From Absidia repens (Eukaryota > Mucoromycota > Mucoromycetes > Mucorales > Cunninghamellaceae): a stretch of 64,000 nucleotides of DNA. This document shows positions 48,571 to 59,364 of the stretch, piece by piece. Below the pieces are notes generated by a model. The model saw only the letters and a list, made by a program, of their open reading frames with translations, did not search any database and had not been told where the DNA came from. The DNA is taken from positions 310,001-374,000 of the forward strand of contig MCGE01000031.1 in assembly GCA_002105175.1 (NCBI GenBank), in the 5' to 3' direction. Position 1 is the stretch's first letter; each line of letters begins with the position of its first letter. The translations under genes and the position numbers were made by a program.

Positions 48571-49555
48571 ATATTTCGTAGTAAAGATTACGCTGACGAC
48601 GTCTTCTAAATTTGTAGGAATGATATTTGCAGAAGGAATAGGACTACCTTTTATATCAAATGATGTGGAATCACCAACTAAATTATGGGATTCTTGAGGT
48701 GGGTGGAAGTAGTCATAATAGGCAACTTACAATGCAAGGGGAAGTTATATGATAAAGGCGGCTAATTTCGTGGCAGGTTCGTGCCCACTAATATGATTAG
48801 CACTACTATAAAGTAATATAATTGCTGCTTCAATAGGATAAAGTAATCATTGCGGGTAACTTAGAACAAAGGTATTTGATAAAACATTCACAAAAGAGCT
48901 ACAATAACGGCATTGCTCGCTATCCGATGGGTCATAGGATGTTAATGAAAAAAGCATATTTTATTAAAGCATTAATGTTATATGCTAAACTAATGGCGTG
49001 GGGTTCATTGAAATAAAGGATCTATTGGAGGTAGAATGAGCGAGACTTGGTGCATCTGAAGAATGATCAATGTTTAATTTAATGAATGTAAAAAGGGATC
49101 TATCCTACTATGCAAGGTATAAAAAATACTAGAGGGAATATATTTTATTGACGTATGATAATACATCTAAACGGTGGTAGTAAAAAAGGGATCTCTTGGA
49201 CAACACATGAGAGACACTATTGGGACATTTTAATTGAAGCAGTCAAAAAGAGACATATTTTATTCAGATATCGATATAAACTATGGACAAGCTAACACTG
49301 AATTAAGCAAATGAAAGCTTCAAAAAGCCAACTAATGGTGCCATCAGGTCCTAGTTCCAAAATGAAAGGGTTTCCCCACGCATCTTGTAATCCCTGAGCT
49401 GAAACCCCTTGTGAACTAGTCCTAACACTAATCTAAGTCCAACATAGCCCTCATAGAAGTTGAATGGTGAAGAATAAAAAAAGGAAGAAAAAGAAGAAAA
49501 TCAAAAAAAAAAAATGGGAGTAAATAAAAACCTTCACGTGGTCGGGAAGTGAAAA
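48571..49555 (+). repeat. Interspersed repeat, copy 4
   Basis: Left block AAGATTACGCTGACGACG (48584) matches copy 2; right end CTTCACGTGGTCGGG at about 49531-49545. Shared blocks: ACATTCACAAAAGAGCTACAATA (also in copy 1), GCATATTTTATTAAAGCA, ACACATGAGAGACACTATTGGGACAT, AAAATGAAAGGGTTTCCCCA and CATAGAAGTTGAATGGTGAAG. Confidence 0.75.
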
Positions 49556-51000
49556 GTCCGGCTAATAATTTTTGGCAAAAAAAATATAAAATCACATTTT
49601 CCGCATACACTTCTTTTCAAAATATAATCAACCATTTGGACACAAAGTTCACCAAACTGGGGCATAGGATTCGTACCAGAGTACTATTTTACTGTCCTTA
49701 TTAAGCCTAATGACATTACCTGGCTTCAACCAAGTTTATGACTCGGTAATAGCGCCGATCAAGCACTCGCGCCATTTGGAATAAACGTGGTCGTCAATCA
49801 CACCCGTACCCCTTCACAATAAGCCACAAGGAAGCATGATGATCTCAATTGGTCTTATATTTATAGGCTCCTCATCTACAGAAAATGCCGATTCCTCTCC
49901 CTCGCCAGCTCACAAATTACAGCAGTGACTCCTCAGCTATACAGCAAAAATGGATATCTTGTCTAGACAGGTAGACCACTTCCCCTCCCATTCAAATGAT
50001 GAAAAAATATTAATATTAAGTGTTAACTGTGATCATAGGAGATAAAATATACCTACTATATTATTCACTCACCATCATCAATGCACCAACAACAAACGGT
50101 TTTAATATCTGACGATCGGAAGCTAACACAGCAAGAACGACACAATCAATGCAGCGACCATTGGCAGCAAGAATTGATATACCCACACTAGTCATCAACC
50201 AACAAACTGACCACTCGACGCCCATAGAAACGAAACCGAATATTGAAATGATGAATTAATTTTTATTTTTATTTTCCAATGAGCAAGTTGTGTGCGATCC
50301 TGGTTCTGTCAGCGTTTCCGACTGGGGGCACGAACTGCGGCTTCGGAAGACACTGACTTCATTGGTGCTACAAAATATTTACATCCGCCAAAGAACACAA
50401 GCAACATCAGCAACCAACAACCAATAACAACCTGTGGACAGTAGCATACATACAAGTTTTCAACAATACAACCATTGTTTAGTCATCTTCGCCACCTTAC
50501 ATTTCTTACGTATACCATTAGCCAACGTCCATTTATCTGGCCCTCATACTATACCTTCCTACCCCCACCCCGCCCTCCACTCCGTCCTTCCTCTTTCCCC
50601 TCTTTTTTTAGTTTTATCCTTATTACCGCATGCATTCCCCCTTATATATATTACACGCACATTTTCCCTACATATTTATTGTGGATATACATGAATAAAA
50701 AAAAAAACGACTTTATAATATTTGTGTGTTCTTTTTTTGTTTTGTCCAATTACCATCTAACGACCTACCAGGGATTTATCGGAGGTACAAAAAAAACTTG
50801 GACCCAAAAAAATTTGCATTATTGTTGCGGTTAAAAGTGACCGAACGGCTTTTGATTTACCCAAAAAAAAATAAAAAGACATCAGGTGTTTTGACTTTTT
50901 ATCCGCTTTTTCCTTTTTCTTTTCGTTATCATTCTATTTTACTTTTTACCTTCTTTTTTTTTCCTTACTTTATATACATATATAACTATACTATCCAATA
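49556..51000. other. Intergenic with decayed coding-like stretches
   Basis: Between 49660 and 50420 there are open, protein-like stretches on both strands. On + are GIGFVPEYYFTVLIKPND and PIPLPRQLTNYSSDSSAIQQ; on - is GVEWSVCWLMTSVGISILA followed by NGRCIDCVVLAVLASDRQIL (about 50230-50070). No complete gene model could be built. From 50900 to 51000 the sequence is T/C-rich, the leader of the next gene. Confidence 0.35.
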
Positions 51001-51967
51001 ATGAAAAATTGCTGTTTTTGCATCAACTTACGGTAAATAACTGATTCATATCGCAAAGAAACGAAACAAAACAGTGGTTTCTTCGATATGGTTTGTATGC
51101 ATCCACTGTAGTTACTCATGCCTTTTTTCTCTTTCTATTGTGAAAATAGAACCGCTACACTATTCTTAGCAATACTTGGCACAGTAACACATTTCTATAG
51201 CGGGCTAACTCTGACGACGATGTCCGATAGTTTCCAAGACTTTGATCGTGGTACAGTATGGGGATTGACGATTTACTCCTACTTCTCAGGCATTGCTTGT
51301 ATGGCAGGTGCTATCGGTGTATTTAAGGTAAACTAACAAAACAAACCATGACCTTATCATGATAAGGCCACTAGAAGGAGGGTACAGGCCTGCGAGTGGT
51401 TGACGAATGTTAATGATTTCATCTATATATTATTTTTAGAACAATGTCAAAAAGCTTCGATTCTTTAGTTTCTATTATTGGATGGATCTTATTTTACACA
51501 CTGGATTTGCAGTTGCTAGTGCGGCCATGCTCTTCACCTTACATACCGATATCTGTAGCGAAATCATTCAAGACGGAAATGTGGACTTTGATATGGAGAC
51601 CTGTGAAGCTGTTTATATTCAAAGTGCATGGATCATCACTGTAGCCATGGCCATCAACATGTTACTTAAGGTAAATGAAACCCGCACTCCTGTCTTTTTG
51701 ACTATTATTTACTCATCTACTTTTTTATTTGTTTATTTCTTTTCTGCTTGGCTGCAGCTTCACTTTGCCTTTGCCATTCATTCTTACATTCAACAGGTAC
51801 AGCAAGAACAATCATCTTATCAACAACTCGACAACCATGAAGATACCATTGTCATTGGCTACGCACCTATGCCCACTACCATCATGAATGAAAAATCACA
51901 AAAGGAAGACGTTATCTATGTGGCTGGAAAGGAGTACATCCCTGACGACAAGAAACAGCAAGCATAG
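51001..51967 (+). CDS. LAPTM-like tetraspan endomembrane protein
   Basis: Four exons (51001-51032, 51150-51327, 51440-51670, 51758-51967) encode 216 residues. The first exon is 32 bases: MKNCCFCINLR. It joins TATLFLAILGTVTHF. The Cys-rich start followed by RTxT and a hydrophobic helix resembles LAPTM4/5 lysosomal proteins (CCxCxxxRTGT). Four membrane segments are visible (about 11-30, 52-70, 84-104, 128-152), with an acidic, Cys-containing loop (TDICSEIIQDGNVDFDMETC) between helices 3 and 4. The tail has polar sorting-like elements (YQQL, YAPMPTT). LAPTM proteins sit in late endosome or lysosome membranes. The homology is inferred from layout and the N-terminal motif and remains tentative. 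Confidence 0.75.
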
Positions 51968-52423
51968 TTTAGCTAGTCCTCTAGTCTTTTAGTCTTTTTT
52001 TTTTCTTTAGTATATATTTTATTCTTATATTTGTTAGTGTATCTTTGTATGTATGTCTTTTTTTTTTTTATCATTATTTTTTATACGAAATAATAAAGCA
52101 CAAATTTGGAAATGACTTTTGTTCTATCAAAATAAAAATTCCAAACACATCAAAACATCACAACAAATCCCAAACCATAATAAAAAATAAAATAAAAAAA
52201 GGACCAATATCATATATAGTTGTAAGTGGATATCATTATTTTTATTATATACAAATTGTAATGGGGAAAGGGGTATCAATGTCATACACTATCACTAAAA
52301 AGGACGGAATATGGGGGAGGGGGGGGAGTAAACTAGATGAAAATTTATCTATTTATCTATCTATATAACAACTAATAAAAAATACAAATAGGGGAAGGGC
52401 ACCATTTTCTGTTGTTTTTTGTT
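51968..52423. other. Convergent intergenic region
   Basis: 3' flanks of the tetraspan gene (+) and the phosphatase gene (-). AT-rich; AATAAA-type hexamer near 52090. No gene. Confidence 0.6.
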
Positions 52424-53503
52424 TTACTTGGAGGAAGTGGAAGATCGCCAGCAAAAATCTTGACGCAAAGCCGTTGTATAACGAGAAGCTGCCGATGGCT
52501 TGAACTTGAACGACTTGCATTTCGATACCAAAGTTGATGATTGACGTGTTTTCAAAAAGGAAGCGGAGGTGTCAAGCTTTTTTTTGGTCGTCACCGGCGC
52601 CGCCGCCACCATCGTCGTATGGTCAAGTTGTCTGGATTGAGTTCCCAAATAGAGTTCGTATTCATGTAATCGATACATCAAGGATAGGTTGGGATTGATG
52701 TGAGGTGCATATTTCTTGACATAAAGTATAGCTGCCGCCATGGAGAGGCGAAGCGCATACATCGTATAGGCTACCACCACGGTTGCTGATCGAGCTAATC
52801 CACACTGGCAGTGCACCAATACATTTCGCCCCGATTGGCGTGCCCGTGCCACATCCATCACTGCAGCATGAAGCTCCTTTTGTATCGTTTGTTGATCATT
52901 GTCATTGTCATCGTCCAGAATATGATGGTGCCATGGTCTTTTCTTGTATTCCATAGTGCTATAAATATGCTCGTCCTTTGCTGATGGAGCTAACATAGTC
53001 AAAGTCGAGTTGACGGAGTTGATAGAAGAAGAGGAGGAGGAGGAAGAGGAGGAAGGGGATAGCGTAGGGCAAGGAGTGGCGGTAGGTGTCGTATTGCAGT
53101 CGAGAAAAGGTTGGTCCCATGTTCGAAAGAGTTGCGCATATGGGTGGTTGACTTCAGCAGCGACATTGATCACACAATGAATGGATAGATCTTCTAGCTG
53201 CTGGACATTACTGGCATTGTGTTCATCGCCGAGATATAAGCCAGGTAAAATAGCAATGGGCCCATGCTGATAGTAATGTTGCTGTGGCCGCTGTAGGGAA
53301 GAGGCTGTGGATAAAAACGGAGTAGAAGGTGGAATGGGGTAGTGTTTGTCTGTTGGTAAAAGGCATAATGATAAGTTTTTGTTGCTACGCCTTCTTTCAG
53401 CTAGCGATGTAAGTGGGGCAGAGGAGAGATTGGTGGATAAAGATCTTTTATGAGGTTCATGTGTTGGGAATGGCGGGGTGCTAAGAGTAGTGGAAGGGAT
53501 CAT
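52424..53503 (-). CDS. Dual-specificity protein phosphatase, Msg5-like
   Basis: A single exon of 359 residues. Residues 78-330 are a dual-specificity phosphatase domain: ILPGLYLGDEHNASN, IHCVINVAAEVNHP, the P-loop VLVHCQCGLARSATVVVAY (Cys 232, Arg 238), then AILYVKKYAPHINPNLSLM. HCQCG with an Arg-Ser-Ala ending is close to fungal Msg5/Sdp1 MAP-kinase phosphatases. Between about 137 and 205 a Ser/Pro/His/Asp-rich insert (with a run of ten Ser and ILDDDNDND) interrupts the segment that normally holds the general-acid Asp, so the exact acid is unclear. N- and C-terminal tails are polar and basic, as in MAPK-docking phosphatases. The start is at 53503; the upstream in-frame part is hydrophobic and low-complexity, and looks like leader. 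Likely substrate: a MAP kinase (inference). Confidence 0.88.
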   Translation of the reverse strand: MIPSTTLSTPPFPTHEPHKRSLSTNLSSAPLTSLAERRRSNKNLSLCLLPTDKHYPIPPSTPFLSTASSLQRPQQHYYQHGPIAILPGLYLGDEHNASNVQQLEDLSIHCVINVAAEVNHPYAQLFRTWDQPFLDCNTTPTATPCPTLSPSSSSSSSSSSINSVNSTLTMLAPSAKDEHIYSTMEYKKRPWHHHILDDDNDNDQQTIQKELHAAVMDVARARQSGRNVLVHCQCGLARSATVVVAYTMYALRLSMAAAILYVKKYAPHINPNLSLMYRLHEYELYLGTQSRQLDHTTMVAAAPVTTKKKLDTSASFLKTRQSSTLVSKCKSFKFKPSAASRYTTALRQDFCWRSSTSSK

Positions 53504-53890
53504 GACAATATGTATATGTGTGTATGTGTATAAAGTAGAAAGAGAAAGAAATAATAAAATAGAAGAGAAAGAAAAAAGAAAAGAAAAAAAAAATTGGGCA
53601 AATAAATGAATTAAAGCATCCAAGTTCCCCCCCTTTTTATTATTATTATTATTCTCGATCCGATTATATACAAAAGCAATTTAGCTGAAAATCACCAATC
53701 AACATGCATCATGAGCTTACCAATTTGTGCTACATTAAGCTAATTTCTTTTTTCATCATCATCATTTATTTATTTATTTTTATTAAAAACACATTCAAAA
53801 AAAATAATTCATAATGACAAAGGCTAATAAAATATAAATAGATAAACTACTAGCTAACTAATGACATGTTGACTACAAACCAAACCAGGT
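53504..53890. other. Intergenic
   Basis: Upstream leader of the phosphatase (purine-rich on +, so pyrimidine-rich on the coding strand) and 3' flank of the second Stm1-type gene, with (ATT)n near 53640 and (TTTA)n near 53767. No gene. Confidence 0.55.
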
Positions 53891-55064
53891 TCAGCCCAAG
53901 GTAGGGAAAGCATTGGCATCAGACAAGTTGACATTTTGATTTCTGCCACCACGTCCACCTCGAGCACCACCTCGTCCATTGCCTCGACCACGGCCACCTC
54001 GTCCACCGCGGTCTCCGCCGCCACCACGACCAAAACCACGACCACGAGATGATTGGGGCTGATGTCTTGGCGGATCAATATCAATAAACACCTTTTCTTT
54101 CCTGGCTCTTGTACGAGACTTGTTAGAAGCATCCTATTTGGTGTTCCCCCGCCCCCGAAAAATATGAAAAAAGAGAAATGAGGGATCATTTATATTAGTC
54201 ATCATCAGTATCATCTTTCTACCTTGCCAGAATAATAATCATCATCATCGGCACGATGGACAACAACGCCATCCTTCCATTTAGGATCTTCTTTTCCATC
54301 ATTGGCTTCACGAGGAGGTGGTAAAGAGTGCTTGGGTGGTGATCGATTCTTCATGTATTCATCCAACGTCATGACATTCTCTTCCTCTTCTTGTTGTTTC
54401 GCTCGAAGATCGCTGGTTCCTTCAGCAGCATCAGGATCATTTGGAGCTAATCCATCCGTAGCACTAGAAGAAAAAAAAAGTTAGTGAATCCAATTATTCC
54501 TTTCACTTTTGATGTATGCAATATTCTGTTTACGCATCAACTTGAGATTCTTCTAAATGGCCCCAGCTTTGATCGTTTTTTTTCTTCGTGCCACTAAAAC
54601 AATGGAAGAAAGGTGAGTACCATGTAGGCGTTCGTGTGTATGTCACATTGTATTCTATGCTTACAAAGGATTCACTTCACCACTACGACGATCGTATTGG
54701 CGTCCACGATAGGCAGCTTCAGCGCCATGTCGCCGAGCATCTCGTCCTTTTCGTTCAATATCGTCCGGTTTGTGTGGTTCTTTGTGTAAAGTATCAAATG
54801 ATTCCTGATCTCCACGAGCGCGTCGAGAAGGCGGCGACACTGTTTTTCAGAGAGGAAGAAAGAGAGAGAATATATATGTGAGTGTGTCTCAGTGCATACT
54901 AGTGGTCTGTTTCCAAAGTACTTACTAGCAGGTTGATGTGTTCGACGAGGTCGAGCGACTGGTCTTTCGTCATTGTCGGATGGCTTGATATTTCCCAGCT
55001 TGTCAACCTCCGCATTGTCTTCTCCTTCAAGCAGAGCACCAAATCGGTTTTGTGAAAAAGCCAT
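53891..55064 (-). CDS. Stm1/SERBP1-family RNA-binding protein (paralogue 2)
   Basis: Five minus-strand exons (55064-54926, 54839-54665, 54593-54534, 54463-54223, 54133-53891) give 285 residues. Family features: MAFSQNRFGALLEGED start, RGRQYDRRSGEVNPFGTKK core, QSWGHLEESQVD, MTLDEYMKNRSPPK, a KEKVFIDIDPP segment, a long RGG region (RGRGFGRGGGGDRGGRGGR) and the closing NVNLSDANAFPTLG. Intron positions and phases (1, 2, 2, 0) equal those of the gene at 26023. Exons 1 and 3 have identical lengths (139 and 60 bases) in both. Codon use is less biased than in paralogue 1, so expression is probably lower or conditional. Role: ribosome or mRNA binding, as for Stm1/SERBP1. Confidence 0.92.
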
Positions 55065-56373
55065 TTGAATAAAATAATAAAGAAAGGAATAAAGAAAAAA
55101 GTGAGAGTAAAGGAAAAAGTCGAAGTTTGTTGTGTCTTTGTTTCTTTTTTTTTTTTTTTTTTTTTTGCATGGGTTGGATTTCTCACACAAAAAAAAAAAA
55201 AACTACTACTATGCAAAATTGTTCAGCCAATCAAATCGAGTAGGTTTTTGATGCCCCCATCACCTTATTTTCTCACTTTGACCTTTATAGATATATACAG
55301 CCCACATCCACACCCACACCCAAACACATACCCACACGACATCACATATTTTAATTGACAAATAAATATTCTTTTATTTCAGTAAATAATATATATAAGT
55401 AATACAAATTTGGTAACTACGCTAAAAAATTAAGACACAATTCCCGATTTGCCTCGGTCGGAACAACTAAAATAAAAACTACCATAAAAAATAACAATAA
55501 AAAATTGATTGTTCATCCTGATACTGTGCTTGTATTTTCCACATTCTCAGCTATTAATGCAGTACCGATTTGAGGACATGGCCATATGTAGTATGTAAGG
55601 AGAGCACTATCACATAAAAAAACACTAAGATAAAGCAAAGAAGGTCAAACCTTGTAAATACTATGAGATCATTTACCAAATGATGAGCTACTTTAATGCA
55701 AGCGCCTATTCAATAGTGTCCAGAAACCATCAGTCTGATAATTGCATTCAATTGTTTTCAGATACTTGATTGCTTCCTATGGGTAATACAAAAAGGTCAT
55801 CCATATCTTATGGATTCTATAAATCTGATGCTAATAAATCCACTTACGTCAAGAATGAATAAGGATCATGAATACGGCTTTATGCAATCGAATCTGTATT
55901 GTCAATAAATATTGTCACTTAACTGAGAATAATTATGTAGTGAGAAGTTTTCCACCAATAACCTGCTTCGAAAGGATCATCAATGACAGATAAAATAACG
56001 GACCAGTCACCATCATCATTGTTGAAGCAAGTATAGCTTACAAATATTTGCCCTTTCGTCGTTTGTTGCAATCAATATCACCTAGCCAATAATATCACAA
56101 AGTAGGTGCAATTACAATAGTTCTGAGGACATCCCACTCATTCCACCACGATATGGCATAAATACAGAAGTTGTTCAAAAGCACGTTTATTATATGTATG
56201 AAAGAATATGTCAAAGGGATATTAACTTGATATAAAAATCAAAGGAGGGTAATATGGGGAGTAGTAAAGATGAGATGATGCCAATAAGTATGTAGAATGA
56301 AAAGGGGAAAAAGCAAACAGAAATAGAAAAAGCAAGAAAATTTACAGGCGGGGGTTTAAATCATTCGAGTAGA
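55065..56373. other. Intergenic
   Basis: A T22 run (about 55145-55166) and T/A runs upstream of the Stm1-type start, a (CCCACA)n-like stretch near 55300-55335, then featureless AT-rich DNA. No gene. Confidence 0.5.
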
Positions 56374-57069
56374 TCAAAGGTGGGCAACTTGTTCTGCTTG
56401 GGGAACATACCACGCCATTTGGCTTTCTTTTTGGACGAAACCACATTTTTCATAAAATGGCACATTCTAGGAAAGAAAGAAAAAAGAGCAATATATTACT
56501 ATTTAGTACATACAGAAAACATACACAATTTTAATATTTTTTTTTCTTACCTTGACTGCACAATCCAAAATTACTTTATAACAACCATTTCGAGCTCCGA
56601 TGTATTGCAATGCTTCGATCATGCGCAAGCCCAATTTTTTGCCTTGCTGATCATTTGCCACAGCGATATCCTCAATATGACCCACTTTGCCATTACAATG
56701 GACAAATTTGCGTTCCATCAATAGAGTGCCCACTGCCACAACCCGGTCACTAGCATGATCGATGATTACCAAACTGAAATCTATATAGATAAAAGAAACA
56801 GTTTTTAATTTATCGACATATCACCTATTTATAGCTTGTGTTGATAATGACTTACACGTATCGTTTCGCTTTTTCATGTAATAAAATTGATCCAGCCAAT
56901 CTTGAGGAGAATGATGACCAATATCAGTCAAGACACCAAGGACTTGAAGATGACCTCGGTCATAATCTCTGGATCCAAGAGGACGAATGCTGTAATTCTG
57001 CGGTAAACAGGATTGGACTTGAGGGGAGATCAATGTTTCATCATCAAAAAGATAGCTATCAACGGTCAT
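56374..57069 (-). CDS. GNA1: Glucosamine-6-phosphate N-acetyltransferase
   Basis: Three minus-strand exons (57069-56856, 56780-56551, 56466-56374) encode 178 residues, typical of GNA1. The enzyme transfers acetyl from acetyl-CoA to glucosamine-6-phosphate, a step to UDP-GlcNAc and hence to chitin, chitosan precursors, N-glycans and GPI anchors. The GNAT fold shows IRPLGSRDYDRGHLQVLGVLT (N-terminal strand and helix), VGTLLMERKFVHCNGKVGHI (beta strands), EDIAVANDQQGKKLGLRMI (acetyl-CoA pyrophosphate loop), GCYKVILDC and NVPFYEKCGFVQKESQMAWY. All conserved family blocks are present. It supplies substrate for the HAS-like synthase and chitin synthesis. Identification is secure. Confidence 0.96.
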
Positions 57070-57985
57070 GATTGAATATGCAGAAAGTGTAGTGAATGAT
57101 AAAGTGTATATATATTAAAAAAAAAAGGGAATCAAAGTAACCAAAAGGCCTTTTTATATAAAACATCATATAAAAAAAAAGGACCCTCGGAAAATGTATG
57201 GTTCATCGAGACAATTTTATTCATTCCGCGGAACGAAACCCCGCAGCCCACAGAATTCATCATCGCATTGGTTTATTTTTATTACACAGATGGAATATTA
57301 TCACAAAAGCGGTAAAAACTTCATTTTCATTTTTTATTGGCGAATAACCCCCCTTTCATAATCACAACAATCAATATGCTATAAGCTAAAAATAAACCAA
57401 GGGGATAGCTATCTATAATGTATATGTATGTATAATGTATGGTTAATCTAAACTATTTTTTGTTTTGGTCCTAGGCCTCGATTCCACATTGATCACCTAT
57501 GGGCTTAACAGTCTTTTGGTGATCCTTGCGCCAGATTCTGCATCTCCATACATTTTATCATTTCAAAAAAAAAAGGAAAAAAAATAGAAAAAGATTCAAT
57601 CCCGTCGTTCATATCTATTCTAATACATACGCCGTACTGTCCCAAGTAATATCATACATAATCAACCACCAGCATTTTGTTTGTTTTTACATTGGTACAG
57701 CACATAAAAAATAAAAAAAAAGCTCCGTTCGTGTATCTGTCCAACTATGATATGGTAGCATGCAAAAAAAAAAAAAAAAAAAAAAACTATGAATGATATT
57801 ATCTTCACTGTAAATATATCTCTGCCCCCGTTTTTATTTCTACTTACCTATAGCGCTAACCTTGTTTCTCTCACTAAGCATCTATGGTTGCAAAGTAGAA
57901 ACAAGTTTATTAGTCCTTATCATGTATGATAAGTATGTTAGTCTATCTTCCACTTTGGGTTGTCAGCAGTGAAATGTTCTACATA
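57070..57985. other. Intergenic
   Basis: Divergent upstream region of GNA1 with poly-A runs (57763-57785 among others). No gene. Confidence 0.5.
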
Positions 57986-58842
57986 CAGAATAGTGGCGGA
58001 TACATTCATAACACAGCTCAAGTCTATTAATACAATTGACCGATTAGGAATAAAGCCACAATTCACACCGTGTGACTTTGAAGCTATCGATCAGTCAAGT
58101 CGTCGGGACTCTGGGGGAAATTAGTCTTAACAAAGCGGCTAGAAAGTAGATGCATAGTAGGGTATTCACAAGTGTGTCATAACAAATGATGTTGCTACTA
58201 TTTAATGGGTCAATGAATGGTTAATAAAAGGGTTGTTTTTTATTTGAAGCATATTGTTAAATACCAAGATCAAAATTGTGAAGTCCATTATATAACAAGG
58301 GGTCTAATGAGGGAGACTGGCCAGAGATCTGAAGAAATGGTAACACTAATCTAAAGGAACAGTTGTCAAAATGGATGTAATATACTATACAAGGCATGAG
58401 AAAGACAAAAGGGAAGCTTGGTTTTTTTTGGAAGCACAGCCCCAGTCAATACTCATCTAAAGGAGCAATGGTGAAAGGGATTTATTGTACAAGACATTCA
58501 TGAGACTATAGGAAGCATTGTTCATTAAAGCAAATAAAAAAGAGACATCTTTTATTGAGGTATAGATACAAACTAGGGACAAGCTAACACTAAACTGAGC
58601 CAATGAAGGCTCCAAAAGATCTACCAAGGTGGTCCAAAATCCTGAATCCAAAATGAAAGAGTTTCCCCATGCAACTTGTATTCCCTGAGCTGAAAACGTT
58701 TCTATACTAGTCCTGATACTATTCTAAGTCCAAAATAATCCCATAGAAGTTGTATGGTGAAGGGAAAAAAAGGAAGGAAAAAAAATTAATCAAAAAAGGC
58801 GGCGAGAGAGAAAATAAATATTTCACGTGTTCGGCGTTTAAA
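57986..58842 (+). repeat. Interspersed repeat, copy 5
   Basis: The most diverged copy. Recognisable blocks: GTATTCACAAGTGTG near 58161, GGTTAATAAAAGGGTTG near 58218, two sub-repeats starting AACACTAATCTAAAGGA (58341) and AATACTCATCTAAAGGA (58448), AAAATGAAAGAGTTTCCCCA near 58650, CATAGAAGTTGTATGGTGAAG near 58741, and the end TTCACGTGTTCGGCGTTTAAA (about 58821-58841). Confidence 0.65.
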
Positions 58843-59364
58843 ATATTTCCATAGTCTCTGTGAGGGAAACATTCAAATCCCTGACTCTTCACTTCAAATG
58901 ACAAACCACCACATACTATCTGCTGATTCTAGCGCATCAGAGAAAAAAAAAAGGTCACTGGGTCGAACTTTTCCCTAAAAATGGTGAAACATGCACCCCT
59001 AAAATATGCCGGACTATTTTTTTTTCATTATATTTTATATATATGATCTCGCTCTACAAGTTATCCCTCATTGCATCATTTGGAGCGTGCACTCATATTT
59101 TTATCTTTCGTATATGCTATGGCTGAAGGGATTCCTCATGTAGTCTATGATACGTCAATAAAGCTTATGAGTGTCGTTTTAAATATCAGCAGTCGGCATC
59201 AAGGTCACCCCTATTTAATACCCGCAGGTTTCGGGAATTTCTCACTTGGAGTAAAATGTCTTCAAAAAAAAAAAAAAAAAAAAAAGGTTTTTTTTTCAGC
59301 TTAAGAGTCATTCTCTCTTTTTAAATGTACATATAGTTTAATTCATCCCGTAATAGAGACCTAT
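58843..59364. other. Intergenic, upstream of the receptor gene
   Basis: Contains a poly-A run (about 59266-59285). A frame at 59071-59257 starts like a signal peptide (MHHLERALIFLSFVYAMA), but no continuation or splice partner was found. Confidence 0.4.

Noticed and set aside
53504..53623. Longer N-terminus of the phosphatase from the ATG at 53623
   Set aside because: The extension is a Phe/Ser/Leu-rich translation of the pyrimidine-rich leader, not seen in the family.
59071..59304. Signal-peptide-like frame upstream of the receptor
   Set aside because: It runs into a poly-A tract with no further domain or splice acceptor in frame; evidence is too thin for a gene.
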